Assembly (NCBI GenBank): GCA_037974665.1
Contig: CM075767.1
Location: 29,599,498 to 29,663,497 of the forward strand
Length of the DNA stretch: 64,000 nucleotides
Direction: 5' to 3'
From: Ehretia macrophylla
Taxonomy: Eukaryota; Streptophyta; Magnoliopsida; Boraginales; Ehretiaceae
The position numbers and the translations under genes were made by a program. Under the pieces are notes generated by a model that saw nothing but the letters and a program-made list of their open reading frames with translations, made no database searches and was not told the origin of the DNA. Every line of letters begins with the position of its first letter. Positions within the stretch are counted from its first letter, which is position 1. Shown piece after piece: positions 46,844 through 56,861 of this stretch.

Positions 46844-47362
46844 GTCATGTTGAGGGCACAATTCCTTTATGTGTTAACGGTTCATAGTCCCAGTCTAGAG
46901 AGATGGCCAATTCAAAAGGCCCAATGGGCTTAACGATAACACATCTGCTTCAACAACGGGCCCCCTAATGTCCTGCGAGTAAGGTTGTCGTCCTTTTAAC
47001 AGCTCATGACGTACTTTCCGGGGTGAAAAAATAGAGCAAAAGAAGAAAAGAGGCATGAAACTGATGAAAACGTTCGATTTTGGTCTCCAAAAACGGGCAC
47101 AACGAGCAAGGTGGCTACCCCCGTGGTAGAGCCCTTAGAGAGCTTTGCAACGGTATGCTGTGGCCGCGTAACTCCTTACGGATCAAAAGTTATGGGCACC
47201 GGAGCAATGGAGACCTGGTCACAAGCCCTACGCCATCAGTTTGTGGGCCCAGCCTCTACGTGAAGCGAAGTTGTCTTGCCCAATGTTTCGTGGGATTCGG
47301 CAATAGAAATTTGGTGGATAACGTATCTTGGCAACCCTAACCAGGGCAAAAAAAATTGAAAA

Positions 47363-47482
47363 AGGGGTGCAACACGAGGACTTCCCAAGAGGTCACCCAT
47401 CCTAGTATTACTCTCCCCCAAGCACGCTTAACTTCGGAGTTCTGATGGGATCCAGTGCATTAGTGCTTGTATGATCGCACAC
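47363..47482 (-). rRNA. 5S: 5S rRNA gene, copy 41
   Basis: 120 nt with about 8 differences. CTCCCCC form as in copies 33 and 36-38. Confidence 0.93.
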
Positions 47483-48039
47483 GTCATGTTGAGGGCACAA
47501 TTCCTTTATTTGTTAACGGTTCACAGTCCCATCCTAGAGAGATGGCCCATTCAAAAGGCCCAATGGGCTTAACGACAACCCATCCACTTCAACAACGCAG
47601 CCTCCTTGCAAGACGTGATATCGATGCATTGTAGGGCCCTCTAATGTCCTGTGAGTAAGGTTGTCATCCTTTTAACAGCTCACGACGTATTATCCGAGAC
47701 GAAAAAACAGAGCTAAAGAAGAAAATTGGCCCGAAACTGATGAAAACGTTTGATTTTGATCTCAAAAAATGGGCACAGTGAGCAAGCTGGCTGCCCCAAT
47801 CGTTGAGCTCTCATAGAGCTTTGCAACGGTATGTTGTGCGCCGCGTAACACCTTACGGATCAAAAGTTATGGGCACTGGAGCGACAGAGACCTGGTCATA
47901 AGCCCTACACCCTCGGTTTGCGGGCCCAGCCTCTACAAGAATCGAAGTTGTCTTGCCCAATGTTTTGTGGGATTCGGTAATAGAAATTTGGTGGATAAAG
48001 TATCTTGGCAACCCTAACCAGGGCAAAAAAAATTGAAAA

Positions 48040-48159
48040 GGAGGTGCTACACGATGACTTCCCAAGGGGTCACCCATCCTAGTACTACTTTCGCCCAAGC
48101 ACACTTAACTTCGGAGTTCTGATGGGATCCGGTGCATTAGTGCTTATATGATCGCACCC
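48040..48159 (-). rRNA. 5S: 5S rRNA gene, copy 42
   Basis: 120 nt with about 8 differences, one in the A box (GTGTGCTT). Related to copy 34. Confidence 0.92.
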
Positions 48160-48716
48160 GTCATGTTGAATGCACAATTCCTTTATGTGTTAACGGTTCA
48201 CAGTCCCAGCCTAGAGAGATGGCCAATTCAAAAGGCCCAATGGGCTTAACGATAACCCATCTGCTTCAAAAATGCAGCATCCTAGCAAGACGTGATATCA
48301 ACGCATTGTAGGCCCCCCTATTGTCCCACGAGCAAGGTTGTCGTCCTTTTAACAACTCACGACGTACGATCCGGGATGAAAAAATAGAGCAAAAGAAGAA
48401 AAGTGGCCTGAAACTGATAAAAACATTCGATTTTGGGATCCAAAATTTGGCAAAGCGAGCAAGCTGGCTGCCTCTGTCGTAGAGCTCTCAGAGAGCTTTG
48501 CAACAGTATGCTGTGCGCCGCGTAACTCCTTACGGATCAAAAGTTATGGGCACAGGAGCGACGGAGACCTGGTCATAAGCCCTACGCCCTCGGTTTGTGG
48601 GCCTAGCCTCTACGTGAAGCGAAGTTGTCTTGCCCAATGTTCCGTGGGATTCGGTAATAGAAATTTGGTGGATAAAGTATCTTGCCAACCCTAACCAGGG
48701 CAAAAAAAATTGAAAA

Positions 48717-48836
48717 GGGGGTGCAACACGAGGACTTCCCAGGAGGTCACCCATCCTAGTACTACTCTCGTATAAGCACGTTTAACTTCGGAGTTCTGAT
48801 GGGATCCGGTGCATTAGTGCTGGTATGATAGCACCC
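48717..48836 (-). rRNA. 5S: 5S rRNA gene, copy 43
   Basis: 120 nt with about 6 differences, four of them in or beside the A box. Confidence 0.92.
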
Positions 48837-49393
48837 GTTATGTTGAGGGCACAATTCCTTTATTTGTTAACGGTTCACAGTCCCATCCAAGAGAGATGGC
48901 CCATTCAAATGGCCTAATTGGCTTAACGACAACCCATCCGCTTCAACAACGCAACATCCCTGCAAGACAAGATATTGACGCGTTATAGGGCCCTCTAATG
49001 TCCCGCGAGTAAGGTTGTCATCCTTTTAGCGGCTCACGACGTACGATCCAGGTTGAAAACACATAGCAAAAGAAGAAAAGTGGCCTGAAACTATTGAAAA
49101 CATTCGATTTTGGTCTCTAAAATTGGGCAAAGCGAGCAAGCTGGCTCGCCTCGTCGTAAAGATCTCAGAGAGCTTTGCAACGGTATGCTGTGCGCCGCGT
49201 AACTCCTTACGGATCAAAAGTTATGGGCATCGGAGCGACGGAGACCTGGTCACAAGCCCTACGCCCTCGGTTTGCAGGCCCAACCTCTACGTGAGGCGAA
49301 GTTGTCTTGCCCAATGTTCCGTGGGATTCGATAATAGAAATTTGGTGGATAAAGTATCTTGGCAACACTAACCAGGGCAAAAAAAATTGAAAA

Positions 49394-49513
49394 GGGGGTG
49401 TAACACGAGGACTTCCCAGGGGGTCACCCATCCTAGTACTACTCTCGTCCAAGCACGCTTAACTTCGGAGTTCTGATGGGATCCGGTGCATTAGTGCTAG
49501 TATGGTTGCACCC
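49394..49513 (-). rRNA. 5S: 5S rRNA gene, copy 44
   Basis: 120 nt with about 5 differences. The A box core is intact. Confidence 0.94.
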
Positions 49514-50070
49514 GTCATGTTGAGGGCACAATTCCTTTATGTGTTAACGGCTCACAGTCCCAGCCTAGAGAGATGGCCAATTCAAAAGGCCCAATGGGCT
49601 CAACGATAACCCATCTGCTTCAACAACGCAGCATCCTAGCAAGACGTGATATCGACGCGTTGTAAGACCCCCTAATGTCTCGCGAGTAAGTTTATCATCC
49701 TTTTAACAGCTCACGAAGTACAATCTGGGACGAAAAAACAAAGCAAAAGAAGAAAAGTGGCCTGAAACTAATAAAAACGTTCGATTTTGGGCTCCAAAAA
49801 CGTGAACAGCGAGCAAGCTGGCTGCCCCTTTCGTAGAGCTCCCAGAGAGCTTTCCAACCGTATGCTGTGCGCCGCGTAAATCCTTACGGATCAAAAGTTA
49901 AGGGCACCAGAGTGACAGAGGCCTGGTCACAAGCCCTACGCCCTCGGTTTGCAAACCCAGCCTCTACATGAACCGAAGTTGTCTTGCCCAATGCTCCGTC
50001 GGATTCGGTAATAGAAATTTGGTGGATAAAGTATCTTGGCAACCTTAACCAAGGCAAAAAAAATTGAAAA

Positions 50071-50190
50071 GAGGGTGCAACACGAGGACTTCCCAAGGGG
50101 TCACCCATCCTAGTACTACTCTCTCCCAAGCACGATTAACTTCGGAGTTCTGATGGGATCCGGTGCATTAGTGCTGGTATGGTTGCACCC
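50071..50190 (-). rRNA. 5S: 5S rRNA gene, copy 45
   Basis: 120 nt with about 6 differences. It shares the 5' end form ATGGTTGCACCC (plus strand) with copy 44. Confidence 0.93.
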
Positions 50191-50747
50191 TTCATGTTGA
50201 GAGCACAATTCCTTTATTTGTTAACGGTTCACAGTCCCATCCTAGATAGATGGCCCATTCAAAAGGCCCAATGGGCGTAACGACAACCCATCCGCTTTAA
50301 CAACGCAGCATCCTCGCAAGACGTAATATCGACGCATTGTAGGGCCCTCTAATGTCCTGCGAGTAAGGTTGTCGTCCTTTTAAATGCTCACGACGTACGA
50401 TCCGGGACGAAAAAACAGAGCAAAAGAAGAAAAGTGGCCTGAAACTGATAAAAATGTTCGATTTTGCACTCCAAAAACGGGCACAGCGAGCAAGCCGGCT
50501 GCCACCGTCGTAGAGCTCTCAGAGAGCTGTGCAACGGTATGCTTTGCGCCGCGTAACTCCTTACAGATCAAAAGTTATTGGCATCAAAGCGACGGAGACC
50601 TGGTCACAAGCCCTACGCCCTCAGTTTGTGGGCCCAGCCTCTACGTGAAGCGAAGTTGTCTTGCCCAATGTTCCGAGGGATTCGGTAATAGAAATTTGGT
50701 GGATAAAGTATCTTGGCAACCCTAACCAGCGCAAAAACAATTGAAAA

Positions 50748-50866
50748 GGGGGTGCAACACGAGGACTTCCCAGGGATCACCCATCTTAGTACTACTCTTG
50801 CCCAAGCACGCTTAACTTTGGAGTTCTGATGGGATCCGGTGCATTAGTGCTGGTATGATCGCACCC
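50748..50866 (-). rRNA. 5S: 5S rRNA gene, copy 46 (119 nt)
   Basis: One G is missing in the G run of the plus strand, plus about 4 substitutions. Related to copies 49 and 51 (ATCACCCATCTTA). Confidence 0.93.
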
Positions 50867-51424
50867 GTCATGTTAAGGGCATAATTCCTTTATGTGTTAA
50901 CGGTTCACAGTCCCAGCCTAGAGAGATGGCCAATTCAAAAAGCCTAATGGGCTTAACGAGAACCCTTCTGCTTCAACAACGCAGCATCCTAGCAAAACGT
51001 GATATCGACGCGTTGTAAGGCCCTTTAATGTCTCGCGGGTAAGGTTGTCGTCCTTTTAACAGCTCACGACGTACGATCCGGGATGAAAAAATAGAGCAAA
51101 ATAAAAAAAATGGCCTGAAACAGATAAAAACGTTATATTTTGTGCTCCAAAAACGGGCACAGTGTGGAAGCTGGCTGCCCCTTTCGTAGAGCTTTCATAG
51201 AGCTTTGCAACGGTATGCTGTGCACCATGTAAATCCATACGGATAAAAAATTTATGGGCGCCAGAGGGACGGAGACCTGGTAGCAAGCCCTACGCCCTTG
51301 TTTTGCGGGCCCAGCCTCTACGTGAAGCGAAGTTGTCTTGCCCATTGTTCCGTGGATTCAGTAATAGAAATTTGGTGGATAAAGTATCTTGGCAACCTTA
51401 ACCAGGGCAAAAAAAAATTGAAAA

Positions 51425-51544
51425 AAGGGTGCAACACGAGGACTTCCCATGGGGTCACCCATCCTAGCACTACTCTCGCCCAAGCACACTTAACTTCGGA
51501 GTTCTGATGGGATCCGGTGCATTAGTGCTGGTATGATCGGACCC
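51425..51544 (-). rRNA. 5S: 5S rRNA gene, copy 47
   Basis: 120 nt with about 6 differences, one in the A box. It shares CACACTT and GATCGGACC with copy 52. Confidence 0.93.
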
Positions 51545-52100
51545 GTCATGTTGAGGGTATCATTCCTTTATTTGTTAACGGTTCACAGTCCCATCCTAGA
51601 GAGATGGCCCATTCAAAAGGCCCAATGGGCTTAACGACAACCCATCCACTTCAACAACGCAGCATCCTTGCAAGACATGATATCGATGCGTTGTAGGGCC
51701 CTCTAATGTCTCACGAGTATTGTTGTCGTCCATTTAACAGCTCATGACGTACGGTCCGGGATGAAAAAATAGAGCAAAAGAAGAAAAGTGGCTTGAAACT
51801 GATGAAAACGTTCGATTTTGGGCTCCAAAAATGGGCACAACGAGCAAGCTGGCTGCCTCCGTTGTAGAGCTCACAAAGAGCTTTGCAATGGTATACTGTG
51901 CGCCGCGTAACTCCTTACGGAAAAAAGTTATGGGCATCGGAGCGACGGAGACGTGGTTACAAGCCCTACGCCCTCGGTTAGCGGGCCCAGCCTCTACGTG
52001 AAGCGAAGTTGTCTTGCCCAATGTTCCGTGAGATTCGTTATTAGAAATTTGGTGGATAAAGTATCTTGGCAACCCTAACCAGGGCAAAAAAAATTGAAAA

Positions 52101-52220
52101 GGGGGTGCAACACGAGGACTACCCAGGGGGTCACCCATCTAAGTACTACTCTCGCCCAAGCACGCTTAACTTCAGAGTTCTAATGGGATCCGATGCATTA
52201 GTGCTTGTATGGTCGCACCC
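52101..52220 (-). rRNA. 5S: 5S rRNA gene, copy 48
   Basis: 120 nt with about 8 differences. The A box is intact. Confidence 0.93.
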
Positions 52221-52777
52221 ATCATGTTGAGGGCACAATTCCTTTATTTGTTAACGGTTCACAGTTCCATCCTAGAGAGATGGCCTATTCAAAAGGCCCA
52301 ATGGGCTTAACGACAACCCATCCGCTTTAACAACGCAACATCGTCGCAAGACGTACTATCGACGCATTGTAGGGCCCTCTAATGTCCTGCGAGTAAGGTT
52401 ATCATCCTTTTAACAGCTCACGACGTACAATCCGTGATGAAAAAACAAAGCAAAAGAAGAAAAGTGGCTTGAAATTGATAAAAACGTTCGATTTTGGGCC
52501 CCAAAAAGAGGCACGGCAAGCAAGCTGGCAGCCGCTTTCGTAGAGCTCTCAGAGAGCTTTGCAACGGTATGCTTTGCGCCGCGTAACTCCTTACAGATCA
52601 AAAGTTATAGGCCTCGAAGCGACGGAGACATGGTAACAAGCCCTACGCCTTCGGTTTGCGGGCCCAGCCTCTACGTGAAGCGAAGTTGTCTTGCCCAATG
52701 TTCCGTGGGATTCGGTAATAGAAATTTGGTGGATAAAGTATCTTGGCAACCCTAACCAGGGCAAAAACAATTGAATA

Positions 52778-52895
52778 GGGGGTGGAACACGAGGACTTCC
52801 CAGGGGATCACCCATCTTATTACTACTCTCGCCCAAGCACGGTTAACTTTGGAGTTCTGATGGGATCCGGTGCATTAGTGCTGGTATGATCGCAC
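52778..52895 (-). rRNA. 5S: 5S rRNA gene, copy 49 (118 nt, damaged start)
   Basis: Two of the first bases of the RNA are missing (GATCGCACGTCAT on plus), plus about 6 substitutions, one in the A box. Confidence 0.9.
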
Positions 52896-53450
52896 GTCAT
52901 GTTAAGGGCACAATTCCTTTATGTGTTAACGGTTCACAGTCCCATCCTAGAGAGATGACCCATTCAAAAGGCCCAATGGGCTTAATGACAACCCATCCGC
53001 TTCAACAACGCAGCATCCTTGGAAGACGAGTTATCGATGTGTCGTAGGGCCCTCTAATGTCCTGCGAGTAAGGTTGTCATCCTTTTAACAGCACGACGTA
53101 CGATCCGGAATGAAAAAACAGAGCAAAAGAAGTAAAGTGGCTTGAAACAGATGAAAACATTCGATTTTGGGCTCCAAAAATAGGCACAGTAAGCAAGCTG
53201 GCTGCCCCTGTCGTAGAGCTCTAGGAGAGCTTTGGAACGGTATGCTGTGCGCTGTGTAACTCCTTACGAATCAAAAGTTATGGGCACCAGAGCGACGGAG
53301 ACCTGGTCACAAGCCCTACGCCCTCGGTTTGCGGGCCCAGCCTCTACGTGAAGCGAAGTTGTCTTGCCCAATGTTCCGTGTGATTCGGTAATAGAAATTT
53401 GGTGGATAAAGTATCTTGGCAACCCTAACCAGGGCAAAAAAAATTGAAAA

Positions 53451-53570
53451 GGGGGTGCAACACGATGACTTCCCAGGGGGTCACCCATCTTAGTACTACT
53501 CTCGCCCAAGCACGCTTAACTTCAAAGTTCTGATGGGATCCGGTGCATTAGTGCTGGCATGATCGCACCC
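53451..53570 (-). rRNA. 5S: 5S rRNA gene, copy 50
   Basis: 120 nt with about 5 differences. A box core and intermediate element intact. Confidence 0.94.
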
Positions 53571-54126
53571 ATCATGTTGAGGGCACAATTCCTTTATGTG
53601 TTAACGGTTCACAGTCCCAGCCTAGAGAGATGGCCAATTCAAAAGGCCCAATAGGCTTAACGATAACCCATTTGCTTCAACAACGCAGCATCCGAACAAG
53701 ACATGATATCGACGTGTTGTAGGGCCTCTAATGTCCCGCGAGTAAGGTTTTCGTCCTTTTAACAGCTCACGACGTACGATCCGGGACAAAAAAATAGAGC
53801 AAAAGAAAAAAAGTGGCCTAAAACTGATGAAAACGTTCAATTTTGCACTCCAAAAATGGGCATAGCGAGCAAGCTGGCTGCCACTGTCGTAGAGCTCTCA
53901 AAGTGCTGTGCAACGGTATGCTTTGCGCCACGTAACTCTTTACAGATCAAAAGTTATGGGCACCGGAGCGACGGAGACTTGGTCACAAGCCCTACGCCCT
54001 CGGTTTGCAGGCCCAGCCTCTACGTGAAGCGAAGTTGTCTTGCCCAATGTTCCGTGGGATTCGGTAATAGAAATTTGGTGGATAAAATATCATGGCAACC
54101 CAAACCAGGGCAAAAACAATTGAAAA

Positions 54127-54246
54127 GGGGGTGCAACCCGAGGACTTCCCAGGGGATCACCCATCTTAGTACTACTCTCACCCAAGCACGCTTAACTTCG
54201 GAGTTCTGATGGGATCCGGTGCATTAGTGCTGGTATGATCGCACCC
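54127..54246 (-). rRNA. 5S: 5S rRNA gene, copy 51
   Basis: 120 nt with about 4 differences, among the better copies. Confidence 0.95.
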
Positions 54247-54802
54247 ATCATGTTGAGGGCACAATTCCTTTATGTGTTAACGATTCACAGTCCCAGCCTA
54301 GAGATATGGCCAATTCAAAAGGCCCAATGGGCTTAACGATAACCCATCTGCTTCAACAACGCAGCATCCTAGCAAAACGTGATATCGACGCGTTGTAAGT
54401 CCCCCTAATGTCTCGCGAGTAATGTTGTCGTCCTTTTAACAGCTCACGACGTACGATCCGGGACGAAAAAACAAAGCAAAAGGAGAAAAGTGGCCTGAAA
54501 CTAATGAAAACGTTCAATTTTGGGCTCCAAAAATGGGCACAGCGAGCAAGCTAGGTGCCCCCGTCGTAGAGCTCTCAGAGAGTTTGCAACGGTATACTGT
54601 GCGCCGTGTAACTCCTTACGGATCAAAAGTTATGAGCACAGGAGCGATGGAGACCTAGTCACAAGCCCTACGTCCTCGGTTTGCGGGCCCAGCCGCTACG
54701 TGAAGCGAAGTTGTCTTGCCCAATGTTCCGTGGGATTCGGTAATAGAAATTTGGTGGATAAAGTATCTTGTCAACCCTAACCAGGGCAAAAAAAATTGAA
54801 AA

Positions 54803-54922
54803 GGCGGTGCAACACGAGGATTTCGCAGGGGGTCACCCTTCCTAGTACTACTCTCGCCCAAGCACACTTAACTTCGGAGTTCTGATGGGATTCGGTGCAT
54901 TAGTGCTGGTATGATCGGACCC
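54803..54922 (-). rRNA. 5S: 5S rRNA gene, copy 52
   Basis: 120 nt with about 7 differences, one in the A box. Confidence 0.93.
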
Positions 54923-55479
54923 GTCATATTGAGGGCACAATACTTTTATTTGTTAACGGTTCACAGTCCCATCATAGAGAGATGGCCCATTCAAAAGGCC
55001 CAATGGGCTTAATGACAACCCATCCGCTTCACCAACGTAGCATCCTTGCAAGACGTGATATCGACGTGTTATAGGGCCCTCTAATGTCCCGCGAGTAAGG
55101 TTGTCGTCCTTTTAACAGCTCACGACGTACGATCCGGGACGAAAAAACAAAGCAAAAGCAGAAAAGTGGCCTGAAACTGATGAAAACGTTCGATTTGGGC
55201 TCCAAAAATGGGCAAAGCGAGCAAACTAGGTTCCCCCATCGTAGAGCTCTCAGAGTGCTTTGCAACGGTATGTTGTGCGCCGCGTAATTCTTTACAGATC
55301 AAAAGTTATGGGCACCGGAGCGACGGAGACCTGGTCCTAAGCCCTACGGCCTCGGTTTGCGGGCCCGGCCTCTATGTGAAGCGAAGTTGTCTTGCCCAAG
55401 GTGCTGTGGGATTCAATAATAGAAATGTGGTGGATAAAGTATCTTGGCAACCCAAACCGGAGCAAAAAAAATAGAAAAG

Positions 55480-55599
55480 GGGGGTGTAACACAATGACAT
55501 CCTAGGGGGTCACCCATCCTAGTACTCCTCTCTCCCAAGCACGCTTATCTTCGGAGTTCTGATGGGATCCGGTGCATTAGTGCTGGTATGATCGCACCC
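55480..55599 (-). rRNA. 5S: 5S rRNA gene, copy 53 (U101 variant)
   Basis: 120 nt with about 8 differences, including the A box and intermediate element. The only U101 copy in the right part of block 4. Confidence 0.92.
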
Positions 55600-56154
55600 G
55601 TCATGTTGAGGGCACAATTCCTTTATTTGTTAACAGTTCACAGTCCCATCCTAGAGAGATGGCCCATTCAAAAGGTCCAATGGGCTTAACAACAACCCAT
55701 TCGCTTCAACAACACAGCATCCTCACAAGACGTGATATCGACGCATTGTAGGGCCCTCTAATGTCCCACGAGTAAGGTTATCGTCCTTTTAACAACTCAC
55801 GATGTACGATCCGGGACGAAAAAACAGAGCAAAAGAAGAAAAATGCCCAGAAAATGATAAAAACATTCGATTTTAGGCTCCAAAAAGGGCGCAGTGAGCG
55901 AACTGGTTGCCCCCGTCGTAGAGCTCTCAGAGTGCTTTGCAACAGTATGTTGTGCGCCGCGTAACTCCTTACGGATCAAAAGTTATGGGCACCGGAGCGA
56001 CGGAGACCTGGTCACAAGCCCTACGCGCTCGGTTTGCGGGCCCAGCCTTTACGTGAAGCGAAGTTGTCTTGCCCAATGTTCCGTGGGATTCGGTAATAGA
56101 AATTTGGTGGATAAAGTATCTTGGCAACCCTAACCAGGGCAAAAAAAATTGAAA

Positions 56155-56274
56155 TTGGGTACAACACGAGGACTTCCCAGGGCGTCACCCATCCTAGTAC
56201 TACTCACGCCCAAGCACGCTTCACTTCGGAGTTCTGATGGGATCCGGTGCATTAGTGCTGGTATGATCGCACCC
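56155..56274 (-). rRNA. 5S: 5S rRNA gene, copy 54
   Basis: 120 nt with about 6 differences. The RNA 3' end and A box are altered. Confidence 0.92.
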
Positions 56275-56829
56275 GTCATGTTGAGGGCACAATTCCTTTA
56301 TTTGTTAACGGTTCACAATCCCAGCCTAAAGAGATGGCCAATTCAAAACTCCCAAAAGGCTTAACGATAACCCATCTGCTTCAACAACGCAGCATCCTAA
56401 CAAGACGTGATAGCGACGCGTTGTAGGGCCTCTAATGTCCTGCGAGTAAGGTTGTCGTCCTTTTAACAACTCACGACGTTCGATCCGGGACGAAAAAACA
56501 GAGCAAAAGAAGAAAAGTGGCCTGAAACTGATGAAAACGTTTGATTTGGGCTCCAAAAATGGGCACAACGAGCAAGCTGGCTGCCCCCGTCGAAGAGCTC
56601 TCAGAGAGCTTTGTAACAGTATGCTGTGCGCCGCGTAACTCCTTACAGATCAAAAGTTATGGGCACCGGAGCGACGGAGACCTGGTCACAAGCCCTACGC
56701 CCTCGGTTTGTAGGCCTAGCCTCTACGTGAAGCGAAGTTGTCTTGCCCAATGTTCCGTGGGATTCGGTAATAGAAATTTGGTGGATAAAGTATCTTGGCA
56801 ACCCTAATCAGGGCAAAAAAAATTGAAAA

Positions 56830-56861
56830 GGGGGTGCAACACGAGGACTTCCCAGGGGGTC
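56830..56861 (-). rRNA. 5S: 5S rRNA gene fragment split by element C
   Basis: Only the last 32 nt of a 5S gene. The sequence matches consensus up to GGGGGTC and then changes to the C-family LTR. The break lies between RNA nucleotides 88 and 89, inside the C box. The rest should lie beyond the 3' LTR, outside this window. The candidate target duplication is GGGTC (56857-56861). Confidence 0.92.

Larger units (their letters stand above)
40935..56861 (-). repeat. 5S rDNA tandem array, block 4
   Basis: Twenty-three complete 5S units and one gene cut by element C. Spacing is 673-680 bp except two steps: 844 bp (43850 to 44694, a rearranged spacer) and 639 bp (46724 to 47363, a spacer deletion). 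Sets of copies share private changes, showing duplication of multi-unit blocks. Confidence 0.95.

Noticed and set aside
1073..55000. Recurrent minus-strand frames across the 5S gene and spacer (MGESSTRMGDPLG and similar)
   Set aside because: They are translations of the 5S RNA gene itself and its flank.
300..56810. A recurrent plus-strand frame of about 82 codons (starting MGTASKLAAPVVEL or similar), in most 5S units
   Set aside because: It lies in the spacer, partly opposite the 5S downstream region, and recurs only because the unit recurs. Many units have it broken by stops or shifts, with no codon-position bias in the changes I saw. Overlapping frames on the other strand are equally repeated.
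1..56861. CRISPR-like regular repeats
   Set aside because: The period is 677 bp and the repeated part is a eukaryotic 5S gene.
1..56861. Cassandra-type TRIM elements, whose LTRs carry a 5S-like promoter
   Set aside because: Units have no LTR ends, primer-binding site or purine tract, and the gene is full-length with a normal terminator in a strict tandem array.
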